Assembly: GCF_034008315.1 (NCBI RefSeq) | Contig: NZ_CP125377.1 | Location: forward strand, 942,001 to 1,006,000 | Length of the DNA: 64,000 bases | DNA from: Pseudomonas sp. P8_241 | Lineage (GTDB): Bacteria; Pseudomonadota; Gammaproteobacteria; Pseudomonadales; Pseudomonadaceae | Direction of reading: 5' to 3' | Shown here: piece by piece, positions 53,102 through 63,222 of the stretch | Position numbering within the stretch: position 1 is the first letter of the stretch | Layout: each line of letters starts with the position of its first letter | The notes under the pieces: generated by a model | Told to the model about the DNA's origin: nothing | What the model saw: the letters and a program-made list of their open reading frames with translations, nothing else | Databases searched by the model: none | Program-made: the position numbers and the translations under genes

Positions 53102-55963
53102 ATGCTCGAGCTGACCATTGAGCAGATATCCATGGGCCAGTCGGCTGTGGATAAATCCGCAGCGTTGCAGTTGTTGGCCGGGCATCTGGTCAACGACGGG
53201 CTGGTTGCAGAGGGGTATCTCGCCGGATTGCAGGCACGGGAAGCCCAGGGCTCGACCTTTCTCGGTCAAGGCATTGCCATCCCCCACGGGACGCCACAAA
53301 CCCGCGATCAGGTGTTCACCACCGGTGTACGGTTGATGCAGTTTCCTGAGGGTGTGGATTGGGGAGACGGTCATATTGTCTATCTGGCCATCGGGATTGC
53401 CGCCAAGTCCGATGAGCACCTGCGTCTTCTGCAACTGCTGACCCGCGCCCTCGGTGAGACTGATCTGGGGCAGGCCCTGCGCCGCGCCAGTTCCGCTGAA
53501 GCGTTGTTGAAATTGCTCCAGGGCGCGCCGCAGGAACTGGCGCTGGATGCACAGATGATCGGCTTGGGCGTGGCGGCTGAAGACTTCGAAGAGTTGGTCT
53601 GGCGTGGCGCACGTTTGCTGCGCCACGCCGATTGTGTGAGCAATGGTTTCGCCGCCGTATTGCAACAGGTCGAAGCGTTGCCGCTCGGCGATGGCTTGTG
53701 GTGGTTGCACAGTGAGCAAACGGTGAAGCGCCCGGGCCTGGCCTTCGTGACACCCGACAAACCGCTACGTTACCTCGGCCAACCACTTAATGGTTTGTTC
53801 TGCCTGGCCAGCCTCGGCGAAGCTCATCAAACCCTGCTCGAGCGTTTATGCGCGCTGCTGATTGAAGGCCGTGGCCACGAATTGGGTCGCGCTACGAGCA
53901 GTCGCAAGGTGCTGGAAGTCCTGGGCGGTGAACTGCCGGCAGATTGGCCGAGCGCACGCATCGCGCTGGCCAACGCCCACGGGCTGCATGCGCGCCCGGC
54001 GAAGATCCTCGCGCAACTGGCGAAAAGTTTTGACGGTGAAATTCGCGTACGCATTGTCGATCGCCAGGACAGTGCGGTGTCGATGAAGAGTTTGAGCAAG
54101 TTGCTCAGCCTCGGTGCCCGTCGTGGTCAGGTGCTGGAAATCATCGCCGAACCGTGCATCGCCACCGATGCATTGCCCGCGTTGCTGGCTGCCATCGAAG
54201 AAGGCCTGGGTGAAGAGGTCGAGCCATTGCCGGCAGTGAGCGCGCCTCGCGAAATGTCTGCCGATATCGCCGACGTGCTGCTCGCGCCAACGTCCGGCAG
54301 TCAGGTCCAGGCTATCGCTGCCGCGCCGGGCATCGCCATCGGCCCGGCTCACATTCAGGTGCTGCAAACCATCGAATATCCTTTGCGCGGTGAGTCGGCT
54401 GCGGTCGAGCGCGAGCGACTCAAGCAAGCGTTGGCGCAGGTGCGCCGGGACATTCAGGGCTTGATCGAGCGCAGCCAGGCCAAGGCAATTCGCGAAATTT
54501 TCATCACCCATCAGGAAATGCTCGACGACCCGGAGCTGACAGACGAAGTCGACACCCGTCTCAAGCAAGGCGAAAGCGCTGAAGCCGCGTGGATGGCTGT
54601 GATCGAAGCGGCGGCCCGCCAACAGGAAGCGCTGCACGATGCATTGCTCGCCGAGCGTGCCGCTGATTTGCGCGACATCGGTCGTCGTGTACTGGCGCAA
54701 CTGTGCGGTATTGAAACGCCGGGCGAGCCCGATCAACCGTACATTCTGGTGATGGACGAAGTCGGTCCGTCCGATGTGGCGCGTCTCGATCCGGCGCGCG
54801 TGGCCGGGATTCTCACGGCCCGTGGCGGCGCGACGGCGCACAGCGCCATCGTCGCCCGCGCGCTGGGGATTCCGGCACTGGTGGGCGCCGGCCCGGCGGT
54901 GTTGTTGCTGGCACCGGGCACGCCGTTGTTGCTCGATGGCCAGCGTGGACGTCTGCATGTGGACGCCGATGCAGCGACCTTGCAACGCGCCACCGCCGAG
55001 CGCGATACCCGCGAGCACCGCCTGAGGGCCGCGGCTGAACAACGTCATCAACCGGCGCTGACCAGCGATGGCCATGCCGTCGAAGTGTTTGCCAATCTTG
55101 GCGAAAGCGCCGGTGTCGTCAGTGCGGTGGAGCAGGGCGCCGAAGGTATCGGCCTGCTGCGCACCGAACTGATTTTCATGGCGCATCCGCAAGCGCCGGA
55201 CGAAGCAACCCAGGAAGCCGAGTATCGTCGCGTGCTCGATGGTTTGGCCGGGCGTCCGCTGGTGGTGCGAACCCTAGACGTCGGCGGCGACAAACCGCTG
55301 CCGTATTGGCCGATAGCGAAGGAAGAAAACCCGTTCCTCGGCGTACGCGGTATCCGCCTGACCTTGCAGCGCCCGAAGATCATGGAAGTGCAGTTGCGCG
55401 CCTTGTTGCGGTCGGCCGACAACCGACCATTGCGGATCATGTTCCCGATGGTCGGCAGCGTCGACGAGTGGCGGCAGGCCCGGGACATGACGGAACGCTT
55501 GCGCCTGGAGATCCCGGTCGCAGACCTTCAACTGGGGATCATGATCGAAGTCCCGTCCGCTGCATTGCTGGCGCCTGTCCTGGCCAAAGAGGTCGACTTT
55601 TTCAGCGTCGGCACCAATGACTTGACGCAATACACCCTGGCCATTGACCGCGGTCATCCGACACTGTCTGGTCAGGCGGATGGCTTGCATCCCGCCGTGC
55701 TGCAACTGATCGACATCACCGTGCGAGCAGCCCATGCCAATGGCAAATGGGTGGGTGTGTGCGGTGAGTTGGCGGCTGATCCGCTGGCGGTGCCGGTGCT
55801 GGTCGGGCTGGGTGTGGATGAACTCAGTGTCGGCGGTCGCAGCATCGCCGAGGTCAAGGCGCGGATTCGCGAACTCAGCTTCACTCAGACTCAAACCCTC
55901 GCCCAACAGGCTCTGGCCGTGGGCAGCGCCGACGAAGTGCGCGCATTAGTGGAGGCCCTGTAA
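53102..55963 (+). CDS. fruB: Fructose PTS multiphosphoryl transfer protein EIIA-HPr-EI
   Basis: A 953-residue fusion of three PTS modules. EIIA-Fru is at about 1-145, phospho-His62 in GIAIPHGT; HPr-like at about 285-370, His about 296 in AHGLHARPA; enzyme I at about 400-950, phospho-His about 580 in GGATAHSAI and the PEP-binding end GTNDLTQYTLAIDRGHP. It takes phosphate from PEP and passes it to FruA. The full EI fusion is the Pseudomonas form; enteric FruB lacks EI. It overlaps fruK as TAATG. Confidence 0.97.
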   Translation: MLELTIEQISMGQSAVDKSAALQLLAGHLVNDGLVAEGYLAGLQAREAQGSTFLGQGIAIPHGTPQTRDQVFTTGVRLMQFPEGVDWGDGHIVYLAIGIAAKSDEHLRLLQLLTRALGETDLGQALRRASSAEALLKLLQGAPQELALDAQMIGLGVAAEDFEELVWRGARLLRHADCVSNGFAAVLQQVEALPLGDGLWWLHSEQTVKRPGLAFVTPDKPLRYLGQPLNGLFCLASLGEAHQTLLERLCALLIEGRGHELGRATSSRKVLEVLGGELPADWPSARIALANAHGLHARPAKILAQLAKSFDGEIRVRIVDRQDSAVSMKSLSKLLSLGARRGQVLEIIAEPCIATDALPALLAAIEEGLGEEVEPLPAVSAPREMSADIADVLLAPTSGSQVQAIAAAPGIAIGPAHIQVLQTIEYPLRGESAAVERERLKQALAQVRRDIQGLIERSQAKAIREIFITHQEMLDDPELTDEVDTRLKQGESAEAAWMAVIEAAARQQEALHDALLAERAADLRDIGRRVLAQLCGIETPGEPDQPYILVMDEVGPSDVARLDPARVAGILTARGGATAHSAIVARALGIPALVGAGPAVLLLAPGTPLLLDGQRGRLHVDADAATLQRATAERDTREHRLRAAAEQRHQPALTSDGHAVEVFANLGESAGVVSAVEQGAEGIGLLRTELIFMAHPQAPDEATQEAEYRRVLDGLAGRPLVVRTLDVGGDKPLPYWPIAKEENPFLGVRGIRLTLQRPKIMEVQLRALLRSADNRPLRIMFPMVGSVDEWRQARDMTERLRLEIPVADLQLGIMIEVPSAALLAPVLAKEVDFFSVGTNDLTQYTLAIDRGHPTLSGQADGLHPAVLQLIDITVRAAHANGKWVGVCGELAADPLAVPVLVGLGVDELSVGGRSIAEVKARIRELSFTQTQTLAQQALAVGSADEVRALVEAL

Positions 55964-56904
55964 TGGCCCGGATTCTCACCCTGACCCTCAACCCGGCGCT
56001 GGACCTCACCGTCCAATTGCCACGCCTGGAGGCTGGTCAGGTCAACCGCAGCGACGTCATGCACACCCACGCGGCCGGCAAAGGCGTGAACGTGGCGCAG
56101 GTATTGGCCGACCTCGGGCATCAACTGACCGTCAGCGGTTTCCTCGGCGAAGACAACCTGCAAGCGTTCGAAACCCTGTTCGCCAAACGCGGTTTTGTCG
56201 ATGCTTTCATCCGTGTTCCCGGCGAGACCCGCAGCAACATCAAACTGGCGGAAAGCGATGGACGCATCACTGACATCAACGGCCCCGGACCTCACGTCGA
56301 TGCAGCGGCGCAGCAGGCATTGATCCAGAGACTGGAGCAGATCGCACCGGGGCATGACGCGGTCGTTGTCGCCGGTAGCCTTCCCCAGGGTGTCAGCCCT
56401 GAATGGTTGCAGACGATGATCCTGCGTTTGAAAAGCCTCGGTCTGAACGTTGCCCTCGACACCAGCGGCGACGCATTGCGTGCCGGGCTCAAAGCGGCGC
56501 CTTGGCTGATCAAACCCAACATTGAAGAACTGGCTGGAGTGTTGGACTGTGACGTGGTTTCGGTCGTTGCCCAGGCTGAAGCAGCGGAGCGATTGCATGC
56601 CCAGGGCATCGAGCATGTGGTGATTTCTCACGGTGCCGAGGGTGTGAACTGGTTCAGCGTCGGCTCGGCACTGCATGCCACACCGCCAAAGGTCAGCGTC
56701 GCCAGCACAGTGGGCGCGGGCGATTCGTTGCTGGCGGGGATGCTTCACGGTTTGCTCAGCGCCGACACGCCCGAGCAAACCTTGCGCACGGCCACGGCGA
56801 TTGCCGCGATGGCGGTGACCCAGATCGGTTTCGGCATTGACGATGCAGCGCAACTGGCGCGGCTCGAGCAGGGGGTGCGCGTGCGTCCCCTGACAGAACA
56901 ATAA
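55963..56904 (+). CDS. fruK: 1-phosphofructokinase
   Basis: A 313-residue PfkB-family sugar kinase. LTLNPALDLTVQLP at the start, the GKGVNVAQVLADLG substrate loop (about 36-50) and the anion-hole motif TVGAGDSLLAGML (about 249-261, catalytic Asp) are present. It phosphorylates fructose-1-P to fructose-1,6-bisphosphate, the step after PTS uptake. Middle gene of fruB-fruK-fruA, its start overlapping the fruB stop. Confidence 0.97.
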   Translation: MARILTLTLNPALDLTVQLPRLEAGQVNRSDVMHTHAAGKGVNVAQVLADLGHQLTVSGFLGEDNLQAFETLFAKRGFVDAFIRVPGETRSNIKLAESDGRITDINGPGPHVDAAAQQALIQRLEQIAPGHDAVVVAGSLPQGVSPEWLQTMILRLKSLGLNVALDTSGDALRAGLKAAPWLIKPNIEELAGVLDCDVVSVVAQAEAAERLHAQGIEHVVISHGAEGVNWFSVGSALHATPPKVSVASTVGAGDSLLAGMLHGLLSADTPEQTLRTATAIAAMAVTQIGFGIDDAAQLARLEQGVRVRPLTEQ

Positions 56905-56915
56905 GAGGGTTTGTC

Positions 56916-58655
56916 ATGAAGTTAGCCATTGTTACGGCCTGCCCGAACGGCATGGTTACCAGTGTGCTGTGCGCCCGGTTGCTGGACGCCGCGGCCCAGC
57001 GTCAGGGCTGGAGCACCAGCGTCGAAGTCAGCGATGCCGCACACCCTGAGCACCAATTGTCGGCCGCGACCATCGACGATGCCGAGTGGGTATTGCTGGT
57101 AACCAGCGCGCCGGTGGACATGTCCCGATTTGTCGGCAAACGTGTGTTCCAGAGCGCGCCGGCCCAGGCCCTGCAAGATGTTGATGCGCTGCTGCGACGC
57201 GGTGCTCAGGAAGCGCAGGTGTACGCGGCGCCCGAAGCGGTTGTCGAATCCGTCGCCGTTGCCCACAACGTCCCGCGACTGGTCGCGGTCACCGCCTGCC
57301 CAACCGGCGTGGCGCACACCTTCATGGCCGCCGAAGCCTTGCAGCAAACGGCCAAGCGCTTGGGTTATGACCTGCAAGTTGAAACCCAGGGCTCGGTCGG
57401 TGCACGCAATCCGCTGAGCGCTGCGGCGATTGCCGAGGCTGATGTGGTGTTGCTGGCGGCGGACATCGAAGTCGCCACTGAGCGATTCGCCGGCAAAAAG
57501 ATTTACCGTTGCGGCACCGGGATTGCCCTCAAGCAAGCCGAAGCGACCCTGAAAAAAGCCTTGGCCGAAGGCAAGCAGGAAAGCGCGTCCACCGGGACCA
57601 GCGCACCGGCCAAGTCTGAGAAAACCGGCGTTTACAAACACCTGCTGACCGGTGTGTCGTTCATGCTGCCGATGGTGGTGGCGGGCGGTTTGATGATTGC
57701 GCTGTCGTTCGTGTTCGGCATTACGGCGTTCAAGGAAGAGGGCACGCTGGCGGCGGCGCTGATGCAGATCGGCGGCGACACCGCGTTCAAGTTGATGGTG
57801 CCGTTGCTGGCGGGTTACATCGCTTATTCCATTGCCGACCGTCCGGGCCTTGCGCCGGGGATGATTGGTGGCTTGCTGGCGAGTACCCTGGGCGCCGGTT
57901 TTATCGGCGGGATCATTGCCGGTTTTCTCGCCGGTTATGCAGCCAAGGCGATCAACCGTTATGCACGTTTGCCGCAAAGCCTTGAGGCGCTGAAACCGAT
58001 CCTGATTATCCCGTTGCTGGCGAGTCTGTTCACCGGTCTGGTGATGATTTACGTGGTCGGCAAACCGGTGGCCGGAATGCTCGCCGGGCTGACGCATTTC
58101 CTCGACAGCATGGGCACCACCAACGCGATCCTGCTCGGCGTGTTGCTGGGCGGCATGATGTGCGTTGACCTCGGCGGACCGATCAACAAAGCCGCGTATG
58201 CGTTTTCGGTCGGGCTGCTGGCGTCGCAGAGTTATGCACCGATGGCAGCGACCATGGCCGCCGGCATGGTGCCGCCGATTGGCCTGGGCATCGCCACCTT
58301 CATTGCTCGGCGCAAGTTTGCTCAGACCGAGCGCGAGGCTGGTAAAGCGGCGTTTGTGCTGGGGCTGTGTTTCATCTCCGAAGGGGCGATTCCGTTTGCG
58401 GCGAAAGACCCCTTGCGGGTGATTCCGGCAAGCATTGCCGGCGGCGCGCTGACCGGTGCGTTGTCGATGTATTTCGGCTGCAAACTGATGGCGCCCCACG
58501 GCGGGTTGTTTGTGTTGGCGATTCCGAATGCGATCAATCATGCGCTGCTTTATTTGTTGGCGATTGTGGCGGGGAGTCTGTTGACGGCAGTGGCGTATGC
58601 GCTGGTCAAACAGCCTGAGACGGTGGGGTTGGCGCTGGAGCCTGTCAAGGCGTAG
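56916..58655 (+). CDS. fruA: Fructose-specific PTS permease EIIBC
   Basis: A 579-residue membrane permease with two EIIB modules and one EIIC. The first, degenerate B' module opens with LAIVTACPNGMVTS (1-100). The active B module has VTACPTGVAHTFMAAEAL with the phospho-Cys at about 128. EIIC (about 240-575) has about nine or ten membrane segments. It transports fructose while phosphorylating it at C1. Last gene of the locus; a REP-type element follows 4 bases after the stop. Confidence 0.97.
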   Translation: MKLAIVTACPNGMVTSVLCARLLDAAAQRQGWSTSVEVSDAAHPEHQLSAATIDDAEWVLLVTSAPVDMSRFVGKRVFQSAPAQALQDVDALLRRGAQEAQVYAAPEAVVESVAVAHNVPRLVAVTACPTGVAHTFMAAEALQQTAKRLGYDLQVETQGSVGARNPLSAAAIAEADVVLLAADIEVATERFAGKKIYRCGTGIALKQAEATLKKALAEGKQESASTGTSAPAKSEKTGVYKHLLTGVSFMLPMVVAGGLMIALSFVFGITAFKEEGTLAAALMQIGGDTAFKLMVPLLAGYIAYSIADRPGLAPGMIGGLLASTLGAGFIGGIIAGFLAGYAAKAINRYARLPQSLEALKPILIIPLLASLFTGLVMIYVVGKPVAGMLAGLTHFLDSMGTTNAILLGVLLGGMMCVDLGGPINKAAYAFSVGLLASQSYAPMAATMAAGMVPPIGLGIATFIARRKFAQTEREAGKAAFVLGLCFISEGAIPFAAKDPLRVIPASIAGGALTGALSMYFGCKLMAPHGGLFVLAIPNAINHALLYLLAIVAGSLLTAVAYALVKQPETVGLALEPVKA

Positions 58656-58658
58656 ATC

Positions 58659-58738
58659 AAAAGATCGCAGCCTTCGGCAGCTCCTACACAGGCAGATTGC
58701 GAACACCTGTAGGAGCTGCCGCAGGCTGCGATCTTTTC
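58659..58738. repeat. REP-type palindromic element, copy 2 of family A
   Basis: The left arm (from AAAAGATCGCAG) is identical over 30 bases to that at 12949-12978; the right arm differs by one base. Arms of about 30 bp enclose a loop of about 20 nt. It closes the fru operon. Confidence 0.9.
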
Positions 58739-58796
58739 GCTGTCACCTCTACTTCATCCAGCCATGCTTTAGTTTTTCCATTTCAGGGAGAACACC

Positions 58797-60338
58797 ATGA
58801 GCGAATTCGATCCCGGGCGTCGCCGGGTCATGCAAGCGGTTGGTGCCGGATTGCTGTTGCCGGGGCTGGCGCCGGCGGTGATTGCGTCGGTCAAGGATCG
58901 GCCGCAACTCACGGATGGCGTGCAGTCCGGTGACCTTTTGGGCGACCGGGCGATTATCTGGAGTCGCAGCGACCGTCCCGCGCGGATCGTGGTCGAGTGG
59001 GACACCCGCAGCGTGTTCACCAACCCCCGACGATTCGTCTCTCCCCTGGCCGATGCCCGCACTGATTTCACCGCCCGGGTCGAACTCACCGGGCTGCCCG
59101 CCGATCAGGCGATTTTCTATCGTGTGCAGTTTGAAGATGCCCAGACCGGCGTGACCAGTGAGCCCTGGTTCGGCCACTTGCGCAGTGTGCCGCAGACCCG
59201 CCGCGACATCCGTTTTGTCTGGAGCGGCGACACTGCCGGGCAAGGCTTCGGCATCAACCCGGACATTGGCGGCATGCGCATTTATGAAGCCATGCGTCGG
59301 CGCCTGCCGGACTTTTTTATCCACAGCGGTGACAGCATTTACGCCGACGGTCCGGTGCCGGCGCAACTGATCACCGAAAACGGCCGGGTATGGCGCAACA
59401 TCACCACCGAGGCCAAGAGCAAAGTGGCTGAGACCGTGGATGATTACCGCGGTAATTACCGCTACAACCTGATGGACGAAAACATCCGCCGTTTCAACGC
59501 CGAAGTCCCGCAGATCTGGCAGTGGGATGACCATGAAGTGGTGAACAACTGGTCGCCGGACAAGCAACTGGATGGGCGCTATCTGAGTAAAGATATCCCC
59601 AGCCTGGTGGGGCGTGCACGCCAGGCCTGGCTCGAATATGCGCCGATGCGGTTGCAGAGTGCCGACGGTGGCGGGCGGATTTATCGTCAGCTCGGTTACG
59701 GGCCGCTGCTTGATGTGTTCGTGCTCGACATGCGCAGTTATCGCGGTGCCAATGACGACAATCTCGGTGCTGCAAAACCGTTCCTTGGGCGCGAGCAACT
59801 GGACTGGCTGAAGACGTCGCTCAAAGCGTCGAAAGCCCAATGGAAAATCATCGCCGCCGACATGCCGATTGGCCTCGGCGCGGATGACGGCCACGTCCGC
59901 CTTGGTGTTCCGCGCTGGGACGCGGTGGCCAACGGTGATCCCGGACCGGCCCAGGGGCGCGAAATGGAAATCGCCGAATTGCTCGGTTTTCTGCGAGCAC
60001 AACAAGTGCGCAATTTTGTGTTCATTACGGCCGATGTGCATTACTGCGCCGCGCATTTCTACCATCCGGACAGGGCGGCGTTTCAGGATTTCGAACCGTT
60101 CTGGGAGTTCGTCGCCGGGCCGCTGAATGCCGGTAGTTTCGGGCCGGATACGCTGGATAGAACCTTCGGCCCGGAGGCGGTGTTCGTGAAAGCTGCGCCG
60201 ATGCAAAACGCTTCACCGTTTGCCGGGTATCAGTTTTTCGGGGAAGTGAATATAGACGGGCAGAGCGGGGAGTTGAGCGTGGTGTTGCGGGATCTGGATG
60301 GGGTTGCTGTATTCGAGCAGAAACTACAACCGGTTTGA
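58797..60338 (+). CDS. Tat-exported PhoD-like phosphatase/phosphodiesterase
   Basis: A 513-residue PhoD-family protein. The N-terminus has a twin-arginine signal (GRRRVMQAVGAGLLLPGLAP), so it is exported folded. The N-terminal PhoD domain (about 37-130) precedes the metallophosphatase core with SGDTAG, IHSGDSIYADG, WDDHEVVNNW and ITADVHYCAAHFY as metal-binding stretches. Such enzymes are calcium/iron-dependent alkaline phosphatases or phosphodiesterases in the periplasm. Whether it belongs to the Pho regulon cannot be seen: I find no clear Pho box in the short upstream gap, which is mostly the REP element. Ribosome site AGGGAG. Confidence 0.92.
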   Translation: MSEFDPGRRRVMQAVGAGLLLPGLAPAVIASVKDRPQLTDGVQSGDLLGDRAIIWSRSDRPARIVVEWDTRSVFTNPRRFVSPLADARTDFTARVELTGLPADQAIFYRVQFEDAQTGVTSEPWFGHLRSVPQTRRDIRFVWSGDTAGQGFGINPDIGGMRIYEAMRRRLPDFFIHSGDSIYADGPVPAQLITENGRVWRNITTEAKSKVAETVDDYRGNYRYNLMDENIRRFNAEVPQIWQWDDHEVVNNWSPDKQLDGRYLSKDIPSLVGRARQAWLEYAPMRLQSADGGGRIYRQLGYGPLLDVFVLDMRSYRGANDDNLGAAKPFLGREQLDWLKTSLKASKAQWKIIAADMPIGLGADDGHVRLGVPRWDAVANGDPGPAQGREMEIAELLGFLRAQQVRNFVFITADVHYCAAHFYHPDRAAFQDFEPFWEFVAGPLNAGSFGPDTLDRTFGPEAVFVKAAPMQNASPFAGYQFFGEVNIDGQSGELSVVLRDLDGVAVFEQKLQPV

Positions 60339-60353
60339 TTAACCCTTAAATCC

Positions 60354-60443
60354 CTGTAGGAGCGAGCCTGCTTGCGAAGGCGTCGTGTCAGTCAACATCA
60401 TCGTTGCTGACACTCCGTTTTCGCGAGCAGGCTCGCTCCTGCA
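60354..60443. repeat. REP-type palindromic element of family B
   Basis: CTGTAGGAGCGAGCCTGCTT (60354-60373) faces the inverted arm GAGCAGGCTCGCTCCTGCAG (60424-60443), around a central part of about 50 nt. It lies between the converging PhoD-like and piuB genes. Confidence 0.88.
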
Positions 60444-60458
60444 GTGTGATGTGGTGAA

Positions 60459-62987
60459 TCAATAGACGTCGCGGCGGTAGCGGCCTTGTTCTATCAGACG
60501 TTCGACTTCGGCGGCGCCAAGTAGGTCGTTGAGCACCTGATCCACGCCTGACGCCATGCCCTGAAGGCTGCCGCAGATGTAGATCACCGCACCGTTCGCC
60601 AGCCATTGTTTCAACTCGTCGGCCGACTCGCGCAGGCGATCCTGTACGTAGATCTTTTCCGCCTGGTCCCGTGAAAACGCCAGGTCCAGCCGTTCCAGAT
60701 CGCCAGCGATCAACCATTCTTCCAGCTCATCGCGGCACAGGTAATCGTGTTCGCGATGGCGCTCGCCAAACAGCAGCCACTGGCGCTGCTGACCATCGGC
60801 AATCCGCGCCTTGAGCAGGCTGCGCAACCCGGCGAGTCCGGTGCCATTGCCCAGCAGAATCATCGGCACCGGTTCGGCCGGCAGATGGAAGCCACTGTTG
60901 CGGCGCACGCGCAGGCTGATAGCGCTGCCGACGGGGGCGTGTTCGGTCAGCCAGCCCGAGCCGACGCCGAGGTTGCCATCGGCATGCACTTCCTGGCGCA
61001 CGATCAGCTCCAGCATTCCATCGGCCGGGATCGAGGCGATCGAGTATTCGCGCATGGCCAGGGGCACCAACGCATCGGCCAACGCTTGCGCATGAAGGCC
61101 GACCAGATGGCTGCGGTTTTCCGGCAGTTGACGGCTGGCAAGCGCTTGCTCGAGGGTTTCCTCCAGGCCGTTGATCTGCACCTTGGTTTCGCCGTGAATG
61201 CCCATCCCGTCGAGGAAGTGCTCGATGACCCACGGGCAATTGCGCGGCATCACTTCCACCAGATCCCCTGCCAGCCAGCTGCTGGTGGAGGGCGATTTGA
61301 GGCCCAGCAAATACACCGGTGAACCACTGCTGTGCGGGTTGAGCAGTTCGCGGCGAGTCAGGGTCCAGTTGTCGTAGCCCGGGGCCTGCCAGGTATCCAC
61401 CGGTGCCTGACCGGTCAACAGGCCCAGCTGCTGTTGCCAGTGACGCAAGGCATAAGGATCGCCGCTGTCGACCTCCACCGGGGCGAAGAGGGTCTTGCCG
61501 CCATGCTCGCCGAGCCAGGTGTGCAAGCGTTTGGCGAAACCGCAGAAATGTTGATATTGACGGTCACCCAGTCCGAGGACCGCATAGTTCAAACGCTCTA
61601 GGCTAGGCGTACGGCCCAGCACTTTGCGTTCGAACCCGCGGGCGCTGTCCGGTGCTTCGCCGTCGCCGAAGGTGCTGACCACGAACAGTGCATTGTCCGA
61701 ATCATGCAAGTCTTGCTCGCTGACGTCGGCCAATGGTTGCACCTTCACCGGTAAGCCAGCGGCCTGCAATTGCCCGGCGGTTTGCCATGCCAGTTGCTCG
61801 GCAAAACCGCTTTGGCTGGCGAAACCGATCAGCCAGGCCGGCCCATCACTGTCCGTCTGCACGAGACCGCTGCGAGTGTCCTTGATCTGGCGTTTCTTGC
61901 GGCGGCGATCGAGGTACAACAGCCAGCCAGTGACGAAGAACAGCGGCATGGTCAGGGAGGTGATCATCAGGAGGATGCGCCCGACAATGCCGAAGTAGCT
62001 GCCGACGTGCAGCGCGTAGATGCTGGTCAGCAGTTGTGCCTTGAAACTCTTGTCGCTGTAGCGATCCACTCGCTTGACCACGCCGGTGGCCGGGTCGAGG
62101 GTGATCTGGTTGAGCGCACGATCGTGAGGCGAATCTTTCAACAGGAAGTAAACAGTCGCGGGTTGGCCAGCCACTGGCGGCATGCGCACGTTGTAGGAAC
62201 TGAGCTGCGGGCCTGCCGCACTGTAGATGCTACTCCACATCGCCGCGTAATCGGCCGTCGGTGCCGGGCCACTTGGCCCAGGGCCGCGACCGCCGCGAAC
62301 GCGCTCATTCTGTGGCGAATCGGAGAGCAAGCGGGTCAGCCCCTTGTTGTACCACTCATAGGACCAGGACAGGCCCGTCAGCGCCGCCAGGAGGTAAAAC
62401 ACCAGGCACCAGGTGCCGGCCACCGAATGCAGGTCCCAGTTGAAGCTGCGGCCCTTTTTCTTCCAGTCCAGGGTCAGCCAGGCACGCCAGCTTTTCCACT
62501 GACGAGGCCAGCGCAGGTAGAGACCGGACAGGCAGAAAAACACCAGAATCAGCGTGCAGGCACCGGTGATCTGCCGCCCGGTGTCGCCCATGGCGAGGAA
62601 GCGGTGCAGGCGCAGCATCAGGCCAAAGAAGTCCTGACCTGTGGCGTCACCAAGGAATTCAGCGGTGTACGGGTCGAAGTAGCGCATCTCGCCGCGGCGT
62701 TCGCCCGGTGGCGGGGTGAAGAACACCTTTGCGGCATTGCCGCTGTCGGTTTCCACCGTGAGCATCGAGACTTTTTTGCCTGAAGCGCCTTCGATTTTCT
62801 CAACCAGTTCGGCAGGCGGCAGGACGCCGGCCACCTGTTTCTCGACCTGCAACACGGAAGGGTTGAGCGCGCTCAGGATTTCATCCTGAAAGGACACGCT
62901 CGCGCCGGTGATGCCCATCAGGGCCAGGACCAGCCCGGCGCTGATGCCGAAAAACCAGTGCAACTGGAACAGGGTTTTCTTCAACAC
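60459..62987 (-). CDS. piuB: PepSY membrane / flavodoxin-reductase fusion, siderophore-iron reductase PiuB
   Basis: An 842-residue fusion. The N-terminal half is a PepSY-TM iron-uptake protein with four membrane segments (about 10-32, 135-160, 185-205, 345-370). Then come a flavodoxin domain (about 385-525, [13 protein letters not shown]), an FAD-binding domain and an NADPH-binding ferredoxin-reductase end ([27 protein letters not shown]), as in sulfite reductase flavoproteins. It fits the PiuB type beside the TonB receptor PiuA. It would bring electrons to the inner membrane to reduce siderophore-bound iron (inference). It starts with GTG. Confidence 0.88.
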   Translation of the reverse strand: MLKKTLFQLHWFFGISAGLVLALMGITGASVSFQDEILSALNPSVLQVEKQVAGVLPPAELVEKIEGASGKKVSMLTVETDSGNAAKVFFTPPPGERRGEMRYFDPYTAEFLGDATGQDFFGLMLRLHRFLAMGDTGRQITGACTLILVFFCLSGLYLRWPRQWKSWRAWLTLDWKKKGRSFNWDLHSVAGTWCLVFYLLAALTGLSWSYEWYNKGLTRLLSDSPQNERVRGGRGPGPSGPAPTADYAAMWSSIYSAAGPQLSSYNVRMPPVAGQPATVYFLLKDSPHDRALNQITLDPATGVVKRVDRYSDKSFKAQLLTSIYALHVGSYFGIVGRILLMITSLTMPLFFVTGWLLYLDRRRKKRQIKDTRSGLVQTDSDGPAWLIGFASQSGFAEQLAWQTAGQLQAAGLPVKVQPLADVSEQDLHDSDNALFVVSTFGDGEAPDSARGFERKVLGRTPSLERLNYAVLGLGDRQYQHFCGFAKRLHTWLGEHGGKTLFAPVEVDSGDPYALRHWQQQLGLLTGQAPVDTWQAPGYDNWTLTRRELLNPHSSGSPVYLLGLKSPSTSSWLAGDLVEVMPRNCPWVIEHFLDGMGIHGETKVQINGLEETLEQALASRQLPENRSHLVGLHAQALADALVPLAMREYSIASIPADGMLELIVRQEVHADGNLGVGSGWLTEHAPVGSAISLRVRRNSGFHLPAEPVPMILLGNGTGLAGLRSLLKARIADGQQRQWLLFGERHREHDYLCRDELEEWLIAGDLERLDLAFSRDQAEKIYVQDRLRESADELKQWLANGAVIYICGSLQGMASGVDQVLNDLLGAAEVERLIEQGRYRRDVY

Positions 62988-63118
62988 GTCACTCGCCTTG
63001 TTCGTTCGAAATTGTCATCACGGCGCGCATTATGCCGTGGGGTTGTCGAGAAGCATTCTTTTTTACGTACAAAAGCCCCGCTCATCTGGATGAACGGGGC
63101 CTGGTCCAACACCAACTA
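62988..63118. other. Spacer between piuA element and piuB
   Basis: About 130 bases. They hold the putative piuB promoter region and the hairpin at 63072-63101; I see no clear Fur box (GATAATGATAATCATTATC-like). Confidence 0.4.
63072..63101 (-). terminator. Terminator after piuA
   Basis: On the minus strand GCCCCGTTCAT-CCAG-ATGAGCGGGGC (one mismatch) is followed by TTTTG. It lies downstream of piuA and the REP element. Confidence 0.75.
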
Positions 63119-63219
63119 TGTCGGAGCGAGCTTGCTCGCGAAAAACTCGAGAACGACGCGGGGTGTCAGGCTAGGCGCGTTATCGTTGACGATCATCGCG
63201 AGCAGGCTCGCTCCTACAT
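63119..63219. repeat. REP-type palindromic element of family B, second copy
   Basis: GTCGGAGCGAGCTTGCTCGC (63119-63139) faces TCGCGAGCAGGCTCGCTCCT (63196-63215). It sits directly after the piuA stop codon. Confidence 0.88.
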
Positions 63220-63222
63220 TGA

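Noticed and set aside
62988..63060. Possible Fur box upstream of piuB
   Set aside because: Only scattered matches to GATAAT triplets; not enough to call, although Fur control of this gene is likely.
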